Positions 17,400-24,540 of a stretch of 41,645 nt of DNA are shown one piece after another. How positions within the stretch are numbered: the stretch's first letter is position 1; the number at the start of each line of letters is the position of its first letter. The DNA is from Accumulibacter sp. (GTDB taxonomy: Bacteria; Pseudomonadota; Gammaproteobacteria; Burkholderiales; Rhodocyclaceae): assembly GCA_031266435.1 (NCBI GenBank), contig JAISAZ010000019.1, forward strand, positions 1-41,645, in the 5' to 3' direction. A program made the position numbers and the translations under genes. Below the pieces are notes generated by a model. That model searched no databases. It saw nothing but the letters and a program-made list of their open reading frames with translations, and had not been told where the DNA came from.

Positions 17400-18014
17400 A
17401 TGGACCTCATTCGTTTTTTGGAGCAGGTGCTTTACGAAGTCTCCACGGCGCTCTACATGCCGGTCATCGCAGGGTGCGTGCTGGTGATCGTCTATACGCC
17501 GCTTTGCCTTGGGATGACGCTTTACGAGGCTTGGCAGCGCCGGCGAAAACACTTCCCGGATCGCGAAGCCTTTGAAGAACGCCTGCGCCGGCTCGAAAAA
17601 GACCTGCGCACGCACCCGAAGAACCTCGAAATCGAGGTCGAGCGCCTGCTTCAGGCCGAAGAACTGAGTTTGTCGCGTAGCCTCGACCGCGTTCGTTTCG
17701 TCATCCGCGTCGGCCCGTCGCTCGGTTTGCTGGGCACCCTGATCCCGATGGGAATTTCGCTTTCCGCGCTGGCGCAGGGGAATATTCCTGAAATGGCGGG
17801 GAATATGGTGACCGCGTTTACGACGACCGTCGCGGGTCTCGGCGCGGGGACGCTGGCGTATCTGATCGCCTTGTCGCGCGAACGCTGGGCGCGCGAAGAC
17901 CTCCGCGAAATGGCGCACTCCGCCGAACTCGCGCTGATCGCGCAGGAAAGCAGCGGTGCCGCGCCGCGACATTTACAGGAGGAGGCCGACGATGCGATTG
18001 CTGCGGCGGCGTAG
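17400..18014 (+). CDS. MotA/TolQ/ExbB-family proton channel protein
   Basis: Inner-membrane protein of 204 residues with three helices: about 15-40, about 98-120 (VGPSLGLLGTLIPMGISLSAL) and about 130-155 (NMVTAFTTTVAGLGAGTLAYLIA). The Thr-rich third helix and the GPSLGLLGTL motif are typical of ExbB/TolQ, which use proton flow to drive a partner in the periplasm. The ATG at 17400 follows AGGGAGAGGGA. It overlaps the next gene by 23 bases, so the two are translated together. Together with DUF2149 and a CobN-like gene this matches the gene set of the Bacteroidetes hmu heme locus. No TonB gene lies in the window. Confidence 0.87.
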   Translation: MDLIRFLEQVLYEVSTALYMPVIAGCVLVIVYTPLCLGMTLYEAWQRRRKHFPDREAFEERLRRLEKDLRTHPKNLEIEVERLLQAEELSLSRSLDRVRFVIRVGPSLGLLGTLIPMGISLSALAQGNIPEMAGNMVTAFTTTVAGLGAGTLAYLIALSRERWAREDLREMAHSAELALIAQESSGAAPRHLQEEADDAIAAAA

Positions 18015-18348
18015 GCGACTCGGCCTCGACGGCGGACAGCCGCTCGAAGACCCGATTTCGGGCGTGGCGAATCTGTTCGACGCGAGCGTCGTTTTCATCG
18101 TCTCGATGATGATCGCGCTCTTCATGGCGTACAACATGATGGATCTCCTGGACCCGAATTCCGAAGTCACGATGATGAAGAAGAACGCGAAGGGCGAACT
18201 CGAAATCATCACGAAGAAGGGCAACGAAATCAAGGCGTCGAAAGTGACCGACCAGAAACTTTCCGGGCGCGGAGAACGCCTCGGAACGGCGTACCGACTC
18301 GCCGACGGACGGATCGTCTATGTCCCGACCGACTCCGGGACCGAGTGA
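17992..18348 (+). CDS. DUF2149 protein, possibly an ExbD-like partner
   Basis: A 118-residue protein with a short basic N-terminus, one membrane helix (about 30-52, NLFDASVVFIVSMMIALFMAY) and a small periplasmic domain that ends YRLADGRIVYVPTDSG. An Asp just at the start of the helix is placed like the essential Asp of ExbD and TolR. The topology (N-in, one helix, small outer domain) is also the same. I infer that it forms a motor with the ExbB-like protein. The ATG at 17992 follows AGGAGGAGG, a strong ribosome-binding site. It ends 1 base before the GTG proposed for the CobN-like gene. Confidence 0.83.
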   Translation: MRLLRRRRRLGLDGGQPLEDPISGVANLFDASVVFIVSMMIALFMAYNMMDLLDPNSEVTMMKKNAKGELEIITKKGNEIKASKVTDQKLSGRGERLGTAYRLADGRIVYVPTDSGTE

Positions 18349-18349
18349 A

Positions 18350-21300
18350 GTGCGCGTCGCTCTGAGCTTTGTCCGCCGCGTCGCGGCGCTGGCGGGTCTT
18401 CTCTTTTGCGCCTTCGCGTACGCGAAGCCGCTTTCGGTGGCGATCATTCCGGGGAACTCGTCGATGCAGCCGACGATCGCTGCCGTCAAGCAGTTGAAGG
18501 CGCAAGAAAAAGCGCTCGAAGACGTGCGCTTCCACGTTCTGCCGACCGGCCTCGAAGAGCGCCACAAAAAAGCGCTCGCCGACGCCGACGTTGCGCTCGT
18601 CCATAATATGGGGCGCGAGATCGCCGCCGCCGTGACGGCGCCGGTGCGCGAGATGGCGCGGCGCGGCGCGAAAGCCTACGCCGTCGGCGCGCCGTTCGAA
18701 GAAGGCGAAAAAAAGGCGGGGCTGACGCGCGACGACGAACTCCGCGCGTATACGCAGGAAGGCGGCGTCGAAAACATCGCCGCGATGATCAAACGCCTGC
18801 TCGCGCGCGACTTCGGCTTCGATTTCGAAGTCGGCCCGCCGAAGGTATTTCCGCGCGAAGGACTCTGGAATCCCCGGACGGGGAAAATGTACGAGCGCTT
18901 CGAGGACTACGCGGCGGATTACTTCAAAGAGCGCCCCGATGGGCGCGGCCACGTCTGGGTCGCGATCATGTTTTACCGCAACATGGCGATGGGCGGGGAT
19001 TCGCCGCTTTTGCAAAGCCTCACCGACGCGCTCGAGAAGCGCGGTTTCAACGTCCTGCCCGCCTTCGGCTACCCGCCCGACGCGCTCGTCCAAAAAATGT
19101 TGCTCAGCCCGGAAGGAAAGCCGCGCGTCGCCGCCGCCGTCTCCTTCGTCTTCAAGATGGGCGGGTCGCCGAAAAAGACGACCACCGCCTTGCAGGAACT
19201 CGGCGTGCCGGCGATCAACGTCATTTCGCTCCAGAATCAGTCGCAGGAGGAATGGGAAGCGTCGCCGCTGGGGCTGACGCTCCCGGAGCGCGCGTGGCAG
19301 GTCGCCATTCCCGAACTCGTCGGCGCGATCGCGCCGACCGTCGTCGCCGCGAAAGAAGTCCGGCGCGACGAAGAGAGCGGGTTTGAATACGTCCTGGAAG
19401 TCCCGATCGACGAACGCGTCGAGCGCGCGGCAGACCGCGTCAAGAAATGGGTCAGCCTGCGCTACGAACTCAACCGGAACAAGCGCGTCGCGCTCCTCTA
19501 CTACAACTATCCGCCCGGAAAGGAAAACATCGGCGCGTCCTACCTCAACGTTCTGCCGAAGTCCTTGTGGCAGATTCTGCTTCGCCTGGAACGCGAAACA
19601 TACGACACGACCGGGCGCCCCGAAAGCGCGGAAGCCCTTTTCGAACTCTTGCGCGAGCACGGCGCCAACATGACCTCCCTGACTCCGGGCGCGCTCGAAA
19701 AGATGGTTCGCGGCGGCCACGTCGTTTTATGGCCGGTTTCCGAATACAGGAAGGCGTTCGACAAACTCCCCGAAAAGCTCCGCGACGGCATGATCCGGGG
19801 CTGGGGCGAGCCGGAAAACTTCAAGTTCATGCTCTGGCGCGACAAAAAAGGCAAACCCTATTTCGTCTTCCCCGCGCAGCGCTTCGGCAACGTGCTTTTC
19901 GCGCCGCAGCCCACGCGCGGCTGGGGCGAGGACGTTGCGAAAATGTACCACGATGTCACGCTGCCGCCGCATCACCAGTACCTCGCGTTCTACCTCTGGC
20001 TGCAAAAGGAATACAGGGCGCACGCGATGGTTCATGTGGGGACGCACGCGACGCACGAATGGCTTTCCGGCAAGGAAATCGGCTTTACCGCCGCTGACCC
20101 CGGCGAGGTGATGGTCGGCGACGTGCCGCAAGTCTATCCGTATATCGTCGACGATGTCGGCGAGGCGATCCAGGCCAAGCGGCGCGGCATGGCGACGATC
20201 GTCTCGCACATGACGCCGCCTTTCACGGTTGCGTCGCTGAACAAGGAGCTGACGATGCTTCGCGGCCTCATCGATGATTACGTCGTCTCCGCGCAGAAAA
20301 ACGAAGCCGCCGCCGACGCCAAACGCGCGGAGGTCGCCGCGCTCGCCGAAAAACTCGGCGTACTCAAGGACATCGGCAAGAAATCGCTGGAAAACGGAGA
20401 GGACGTCGAGGTGCTCGAACACTATCTGAAAGAGGTCGGTGAAGAAAAGTCGCCCTACGGCCTTCATACCTTCGGCGTCGCGCCGCCCGAAGAGCTTCGC
20501 CGGAGCACGGCTGAAGCTATTCTGAGTGTCGGCGGTGAACTCATCCCCGAAGAACGCGAACGCCGCATCGCCGAATTGTCCGCGACGATCGAAGCGTCCG
20601 CCAAGGCCGAACTCGACGCGCTCGTTGCAGGGCTTGCGGGGCGCTACATCACGCCCGGTCCGGGCGGCGACCCGATCCGCAACCCGGATTCGCTGCCGAC
20701 GGGCCGCAACCTCTATGGCTTCGACCCGACGCGGATGCCGTCACCGGGCGTCTGGGCGCGCGGCAATGCCCTCGCGGACAAATTCATCGCCGACTACCGA
20801 AAAGCGCACGACGGCGAATTCCCCGACCGCGTCGTCTTCAACCTCTGGATGACCGAAGCGATGCGGCACGAAGGCGTCACCGAGAGCGAAATCCTCGCGC
20901 TGATGGGTGTCAAACCCGTGTGGAGCGAGCGCGGGCAACTCGGCGGGGTCGAGGTCATCCCGCGTGCCGAACTCGGCCGTCCGCGCGTCGACGTCACCGT
21001 CGTTCCGTCCGGTCTCTACCGCGACGCGCTGCCGAGCCTGATGCTTTTGATCGACGAAGCGGTCAGCAAGGTCAAGGACCTCGACGAGGACGACAACCCG
21101 ATCTACGCCAACGTCGTGAAGACGGCACGCGCGCTCGAATCGCGCGGCGTCGCGCCCGAAGACGCAAAGCGCATGGCGGCGGTGCGGATATTCACCGAGG
21201 CGTCGGGCGCGTACGGAACCGGAATCAACAACGTCATCCAGGCGAGCAATACCTGGGAGGACGACGGAAAGGTCACCGACGTTTATTTCAACCGCGTCGG

Positions 21301-22411
21301 CAACCTCTTCGGCCAGGGCTACTGGGGAGAGTCTCCGGGCGGCAAGGCGCTCGCCGTCGATATTTTCAAGATGGCGTTGAAAGACGCCAAAGCCGCGATC
21401 CACGCGCGATCGAGCAATCTGTACGGAACGCTCGACAACGACGACGTTTTTCAATACCTCGGCGGGACGGCGATGGCGATCCGGCAACTCAACGGCGGCA
21501 AATCGCCCGAAACCTACATTCTCAACCTCTCCGGCGCGCAGGGCGCGGAAAAGCACGAAACGCTCGACAAATTCATCGGACGCGAAATGCGTACCCGCTA
21601 CACGAACCCGGAGTGGATCAAGGGAATGATGAAGGAAGGCTATTCGGGCGCGCGCGCCGTCATGGAAGTTACCCATAACCTCTGGGGCTGGCAGGTGACG
21701 ACGCCCGAAGCGGTCGACGGCGCCAAGTGGCAGGAAATGTATGAAACCTACGTGACCGACCGGAACGAACTCGGAATCAAGGAAATGTTCCGAGAATCCA
21801 AAAACATGCTCGCGTACCAGTCGATGGTCGACAAAATGCTCGTCGCGGTCAACAAGGGCTACTGGCAAGCCGACGCCGACGTGAAAGAGCGCCTGGAAAA
21901 ACTCAACATCGAACTGATCGCCGAAGCCGGCGTCGCGTGCGACGCGGCATCGTGCAGCAGCGCGGAAGTCGTCGCGCTCGGAGAAGCCGCCGACGCGCAA
22001 GCGATGGCGGACGCCGCGAACATGCCGGCGCCGAATGTCGCCGCGATGACCGGAGGCGTCGCGCCGCGCGCGGGATCGCCCTCTGCGGCACGCTCCGCGC
22101 CCGCGCGGAGCGCCGCCTCATCGCCGCAGGGCGCCGCGCCCGCAAGGAACGCGCCGCCGCCTCAGGGCGCGGCCACCCCTCCCCCCGCATCCGCAAATCC
22201 CCCGACGCCCGCAACACCTCCCGCGCCGACGCAGGTCGAAGGCTTCGAAGTCCAGGAAGTTCCCAAGCCCTCCGTCAACATGACGCCGGAAGAAAAAAGT
22301 CGGGCGATCCTGGGATTCGTCTTCCTCGTCTGCGCCGGCTTCTTCCTCCGCTCGCGGCGCGAAAGAAGGCTTGAAATGCTCGATTATGAACTACCCTGCC
22401 GAGCCGCATAG
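18350..22411 (+). CDS. CobN-like chelatase, exported and membrane-anchored (HmuS-like)
   Basis: A large chelatase-type protein of 1353 residues. CobN is the big subunit of aerobic cobaltochelatase; relatives include BchH/ChlH and HmuS. Here a signal peptide (1-24, RRVAALAGLLFCAFAYA before KPLSVAII) precedes the catalytic region. The CobN signature HVGTHATHEWLSGKEIG starts at about 562, with His566 and His569. A C-terminal Pro/Ala-rich linker (about 1227-1300) leads to a membrane helix (about 1317-1333) and a basic tail. The catalytic body should therefore be periplasmic. The GTG at 18350 is chosen because it starts the signal peptide and sits 1 base after the DUF2149 stop; an in-frame ATG at 18320 is also possible. 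No CobS/CobT ATPase genes are nearby. C1197 and C1202 form a CxxxxC pair. Role proposed: metal insertion into, or removal from, an imported tetrapyrrole. Confidence 0.85.
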   Translation: MRVALSFVRRVAALAGLLFCAFAYAKPLSVAIIPGNSSMQPTIAAVKQLKAQEKALEDVRFHVLPTGLEERHKKALADADVALVHNMGREIAAAVTAPVREMARRGAKAYAVGAPFEEGEKKAGLTRDDELRAYTQEGGVENIAAMIKRLLARDFGFDFEVGPPKVFPREGLWNPRTGKMYERFEDYAADYFKERPDGRGHVWVAIMFYRNMAMGGDSPLLQSLTDALEKRGFNVLPAFGYPPDALVQKMLLSPEGKPRVAAAVSFVFKMGGSPKKTTTALQELGVPAINVISLQNQSQEEWEASPLGLTLPERAWQVAIPELVGAIAPTVVAAKEVRRDEESGFEYVLEVPIDERVERAADRVKKWVSLRYELNRNKRVALLYYNYPPGKENIGASYLNVLPKSLWQILLRLERETYDTTGRPESAEALFELLREHGANMTSLTPGALEKMVRGGHVVLWPVSEYRKAFDKLPEKLRDGMIRGWGEPENFKFMLWRDKKGKPYFVFPAQRFGNVLFAPQPTRGWGEDVAKMYHDVTLPPHHQYLAFYLWLQKEYRAHAMVHVGTHATHEWLSGKEIGFTAADPGEVMVGDVPQVYPYIVDDVGEAIQAKRRGMATIVSHMTPPFTVASLNKELTMLRGLIDDYVVSAQKNEAAADAKRAEVAALAEKLGVLKDIGKKSLENGEDVEVLEHYLKEVGEEKSPYGLHTFGVAPPEELRRSTAEAILSVGGELIPEERERRIAELSATIEASAKAELDALVAGLAGRYITPGPGGDPIRNPDSLPTGRNLYGFDPTRMPSPGVWARGNALADKFIADYRKAHDGEFPDRVVFNLWMTEAMRHEGVTESEILALMGVKPVWSERGQLGGVEVIPRAELGRPRVDVTVVPSGLYRDALPSLMLLIDEAVSKVKDLDEDDNPIYANVVKTARALESRGVAPEDAKRMAAVRIFTEASGAYGTGINNVIQASNTWEDDGKVTDVYFNRVGNLFGQGYWGESPGGKALAVDIFKMALKDAKAAIHARSSNLYGTLDNDDVFQYLGGTAMAIRQLNGGKSPETYILNLSGAQGAEKHETLDKFIGREMRTRYTNPEWIKGMMKEGYSGARAVMEVTHNLWGWQVTTPEAVDGAKWQEMYETYVTDRNELGIKEMFRESKNMLAYQSMVDKMLVAVNKGYWQADADVKERLEKLNIELIAEAGVACDAASCSSAEVVALGEAADAQAMADAANMPAPNVAAMTGGVAPRAGSPSAARSAPARSAASSPQGAAPARNAPPPQGAATPPPASANPPTPATPPAPTQVEGFEVQEVPKPSVNMTPEEKSRAILGFVFLVCAGFFLRSRRERRLEMLDYELPCRAA

Positions 22412-22830
22412 GTTGGGGTGAGCGCAGCGATGCCCAACGTCTCGCTTGCGCGAAGCGCAAGCCATAAGTATGCGGAACGTTGGGCTTCGTTCCTCAGCCC
22501 AACCTATACCGCTGAAGACAGAAGACAGAAGACAGAGGACAGAAGACAGAACGGCCTTCGGCCTCAGGAATCAGATGTCAGGGATCAGATCAAGGGGAAT
22601 TCCCCTGCCCTCTCCATCATTCATACGTATGCGGAATCGTTGGGCTTCGTTCCTCAGCCCAACCTATACCGCCGTAGGGGCACGGCGCGCCGTGCCCTGT
22701 CAGGTATCAGGGATCAGAGGACAGGGGTCAGATCAGTCAGCGGCGACGTTGCCGCCGAGGAAAAGCGGAAAAACACCAATTGGTTTTCATCTGTCTCCTG
22801 TCCCCCGTCTCCTGTTTCCTGTCGTGATTG
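22411..22830. repeat. repeat cluster after the CobN-like gene
   Basis: Begins with a large imperfect inverted pair: TAGGTTGGGGTGAGCG... (22411-22440) and its reverse ...CTCAGCCCAACCTA (22473-22506), with a perfect 8-bp hairpin GCTTGCGC-GAA-GCGCAAGC (22444-22462) between. A third copy in reverse sense is at 22636-22669. A perfect 20-bp palindrome GGGCACGGCGCGCCGTGCCC lies at 22678-22697. GACAGAA/GACAGAGG tracts (22514-22560) and their complement (22785-22822) complete it. The inner symmetry of each TAGGTTGG unit (TTGGGC...GCCCAA) makes it REP-like. No gene is supported here. Confidence 0.8.
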
Positions 22831-23039
22831 ACAAGAGCCGGCAAGATTTAATACCATCTCCCCGCTTGTCCCGCGCCGTCGATTCGATTCGGCGGTGAAA
22901 TGATAAATAATTAAAACGGCGAGATCGGGGTTTCGAGCAGGCGCTTTTTTTCTGGGGGTGCGCCGCTCGTTCGACACTACCCGTCGATCGGGTTTGTCGC
23001 ATGGTGGTCTCGCGATGACGACAGTGAAAGGAGGAGGGC
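22831..23039 (+). other. upstream region of the lytic transglycosylase gene
   Basis: About 210 bases, partly AT-rich (TGATAAATAATTAAAA near 22902), that probably hold the promoter of the next gene. TTGACA occurs at 22828-22833, but no good -10 box is correctly spaced from it. No conserved RNA element was recognised. Confidence 0.35.
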
Positions 23040-23795
23040 ATGCTATCTGTATCGAGCGTGTTCCAACGGATACTTTTGCGCCGCAAGAATGTCGCTTTGT
23101 ACCTGATCCAGTACCTCGTGATCACCGGGGTGCTGTTTCTCTTCGCCTTCTTTCTCTTCCCGTCGGGCGATCCGGCGAGCGTCCCGAAAGAAATCGTCCC
23201 CGTGGCGCCGCCGCAGGTCGCGCCAGCCGCCGAGGCGGAACTCGCTCCGCTTTCTCCGCGCATGAGGGCCGCGCTCGGCTACGTCGCGCGCCGCTACCGC
23301 GTTTCGCAGGAGGCGCTGGAACCCCTGTTTGAACTGATGCAGGCCGTTTGCGAGGAACAGCGCATTGACCCGCTCCTGATCGTCGCCGTCATGGCGATCG
23401 AGTCGAGGTTCAATCCTTTCGCGGAAAGCCCGATGGGCGCGCAGGGGCTCATGCAGATCATTCCGCGCTTCCACATGGACAAGCTGCCCGAAAACGCGGG
23501 TGAAAACCCCTTCCTCGACCCCGAAATCAACGTTCGCGTCGGCGTGCGGATACTCGAAGAAGCGATCCGCCGGCGCGGAGGTCTGATCGAGGGTCTGCAA
23601 TATTACGCCGGCTCGACCGAACCGACGGCGAGCTACGCGAATCGCGTTCTTGCGGAAAAACAGCGCATCGAACAGGCATTCGGGAAGCAGAACGGAAGCG
23701 ACGCCGAAGCCCCTTCAGCCGCGACTCCCGCCGGCGCGACTCCTCCCGCCGCCACCCCTCCAACAGACGCGCCATCAAGCGCGACGAGTTCGTGA
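23040..23795 (+). CDS. membrane-anchored lytic transglycosylase (SLT domain)
   Basis: Cuts peptidoglycan glycan strands between MurNAc and GlcNAc, forming 1,6-anhydro ends; acts in the periplasm. The 251-residue protein has an N-terminal membrane helix (about 20-40), a Pro/Ala linker (45-70) and an SLT domain (about 95-215). The SLT domain includes AIESRFNPFAESPMGAQGLMQ, with Glu121 as the catalytic acid, and a later QYYAG...YANRVL segment. A C-terminal Ala/Pro/Thr-rich tail follows. The start is set by GGAGGAGGGC just before the ATG. Its stop codon is immediately followed by the first copy of a 160-bp repeat element. No secretion-system or phage neighbours are present, so a general cell-wall role is likely. 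Confidence 0.88.
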   Translation: MLSVSSVFQRILLRRKNVALYLIQYLVITGVLFLFAFFLFPSGDPASVPKEIVPVAPPQVAPAAEAELAPLSPRMRAALGYVARRYRVSQEALEPLFELMQAVCEEQRIDPLLIVAVMAIESRFNPFAESPMGAQGLMQIIPRFHMDKLPENAGENPFLDPEINVRVGVRILEEAIRRRGGLIEGLQYYAGSTEPTASYANRVLAEKQRIEQAFGKQNGSDAEAPSAATPAGATPPAATPPTDAPSSATSS

Positions 23796-23953
23796 CATCA
23801 GAGGACAGGAGGCAGAGGACGGAAGACAGAGCGGCCTTCGGCCTTTGTAGTCAGGTATCAGTAATCCGAGGGAGGCAGTCACGCGACAACAGACGACTGA
23901 AAACAGATCACAAAGCGAGCGCTCTGTCATCTGTCTTCAGTCCTCAGTCTTCT
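23796..23953. mobile_element. MITE-like element, copy 1
   Basis: About 158 bp with imperfect inverted ends made of GAGGACAG/GAAGACAGA words at the left and TCTGTC/TTCAGTCCTC at the right. It carries a small GGCCTTCGGCC hairpin and the core CAGTAATCCGAGGGAGGCAG. It is near-identical to 24366-24540. It begins right after the transglycosylase stop and ends exactly where similarity to a HigB-type toxin begins (23954). Confidence 0.65.
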
Positions 23954-24082
23954 TACTGCACGCTGGTCGAGAAACGCATCGTGATGCTACACAGCTTCAT
24001 CAAAAAGACAGACAAGACGCCGGTAGACGAGTTGCGGATCGCCGTATTACGAATGAAGGAAGCTAAAAATGTTGACGCATGA
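23954..24082 (+). pseudogene. truncated RelE/HigB-type toxin, C-terminal remnant
   Basis: The last about 40 codons of a HigB/Gp49-like mRNA-cleaving toxin: VEKRIVMLHSFIKKTDKTP, then DELRIAVLRMKEAK. The LHxFxKKTxKTP motif is the characteristic C-terminal end of this family; full-length members are about 100-120 residues. The N-terminal two thirds are missing and replaced by the repeat element ending at 23953. An ATG at 23984 could still yield a 32-residue peptide, but it would lack the toxin fold. It overlaps the antitoxin start by 14 bases, the normal toxin-first arrangement. Confidence 0.72.
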
Positions 24083-24365
24083 CGAACTGAAAACAGCGAT
24101 CCTGTCCGACCCGGTCGTTCGTGCCGAGTACGAGCGTATCGAGCGCGAGGAAATGCCGATGCTCGATGCGATCCTGAAGGCGCGAACGGAAGCGGGGCTG
24201 ACGCAGACCGAGGTTGCCAAACGTATGGGGACGAAAGCACCCGCCGTGGCGCGCCTGGAAAACGCGCTCGTTACGGGGAAACCGTCGCCCTCGCTCACCA
24301 CGCTGAAAAAATACGCGCAAGCGCTGGGCAAGAAGCTGGAAATCCGGTTTGTGAATCCGGCGTGA
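24069..24365 (+). CDS. HigA-type antitoxin, XRE-family helix-turn-helix
   Basis: A 98-residue DNA-binding antitoxin. The HTH covers about residues 40-65 (LTQTEVAKRMGTKAPAVARLENAL). An N-terminal helical part (ERIEREEMPMLDAILKARTEAG) and the C-terminal KLEIRFVNPA are typical of antitoxins paired with HigB/Gp49 toxins. AAGGA about 8 bases before the ATG supports the start. The toxin partner upstream is truncated, so this gene is an orphan. It may persist as a neutral relic, as a repressor, or as an anti-toxin to a related toxin elsewhere. Copies of one repeat element flank the pair. Confidence 0.83.
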   Translation: MLTHDELKTAILSDPVVRAEYERIEREEMPMLDAILKARTEAGLTQTEVAKRMGTKAPAVARLENALVTGKPSPSLTTLKKYAQALGKKLEIRFVNPA

Positions 24366-24540
24366 CAGCAGAGGACTGAGGACAGAGGACAGAAGACAGA
24401 GCTGCCTTCGGCCTTTGTAGTCAGGCATCAGTAATCCGAGGGAGGCAGTCACGCGACAACAGACGGCTGAAAACAGATCACCAAGCGAGCACCAGCGAGC
24501 GCTCTGTCATCTGTCTTCAGTCCTCTGTCCTCTGCCTCCC
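24366..24540. mobile_element. MITE-like element, copy 2
   Basis: Second copy of the element at 23796-23953, with roughly 34-bp imperfect inverted ends (left GAGGACAGAAGACAGAGC, right GCTCTGTCATCTGTCTTC...). It has an extra 10-bp duplication (CGAGCACCAG) inside. It starts at the antitoxin stop and ends exactly at the stop codon of the convergent EF-G-like gene. Its hairpin arms may serve as a terminator for either gene. Confidence 0.65.

Noticed and set aside
18350-22411. Reading the CobN-like gene as ordinary cobaltochelatase for B12 synthesis
   Set aside because: No other corrin-ring synthesis genes or chelatase ATPases are present, and the protein has an export signal and membrane anchor.
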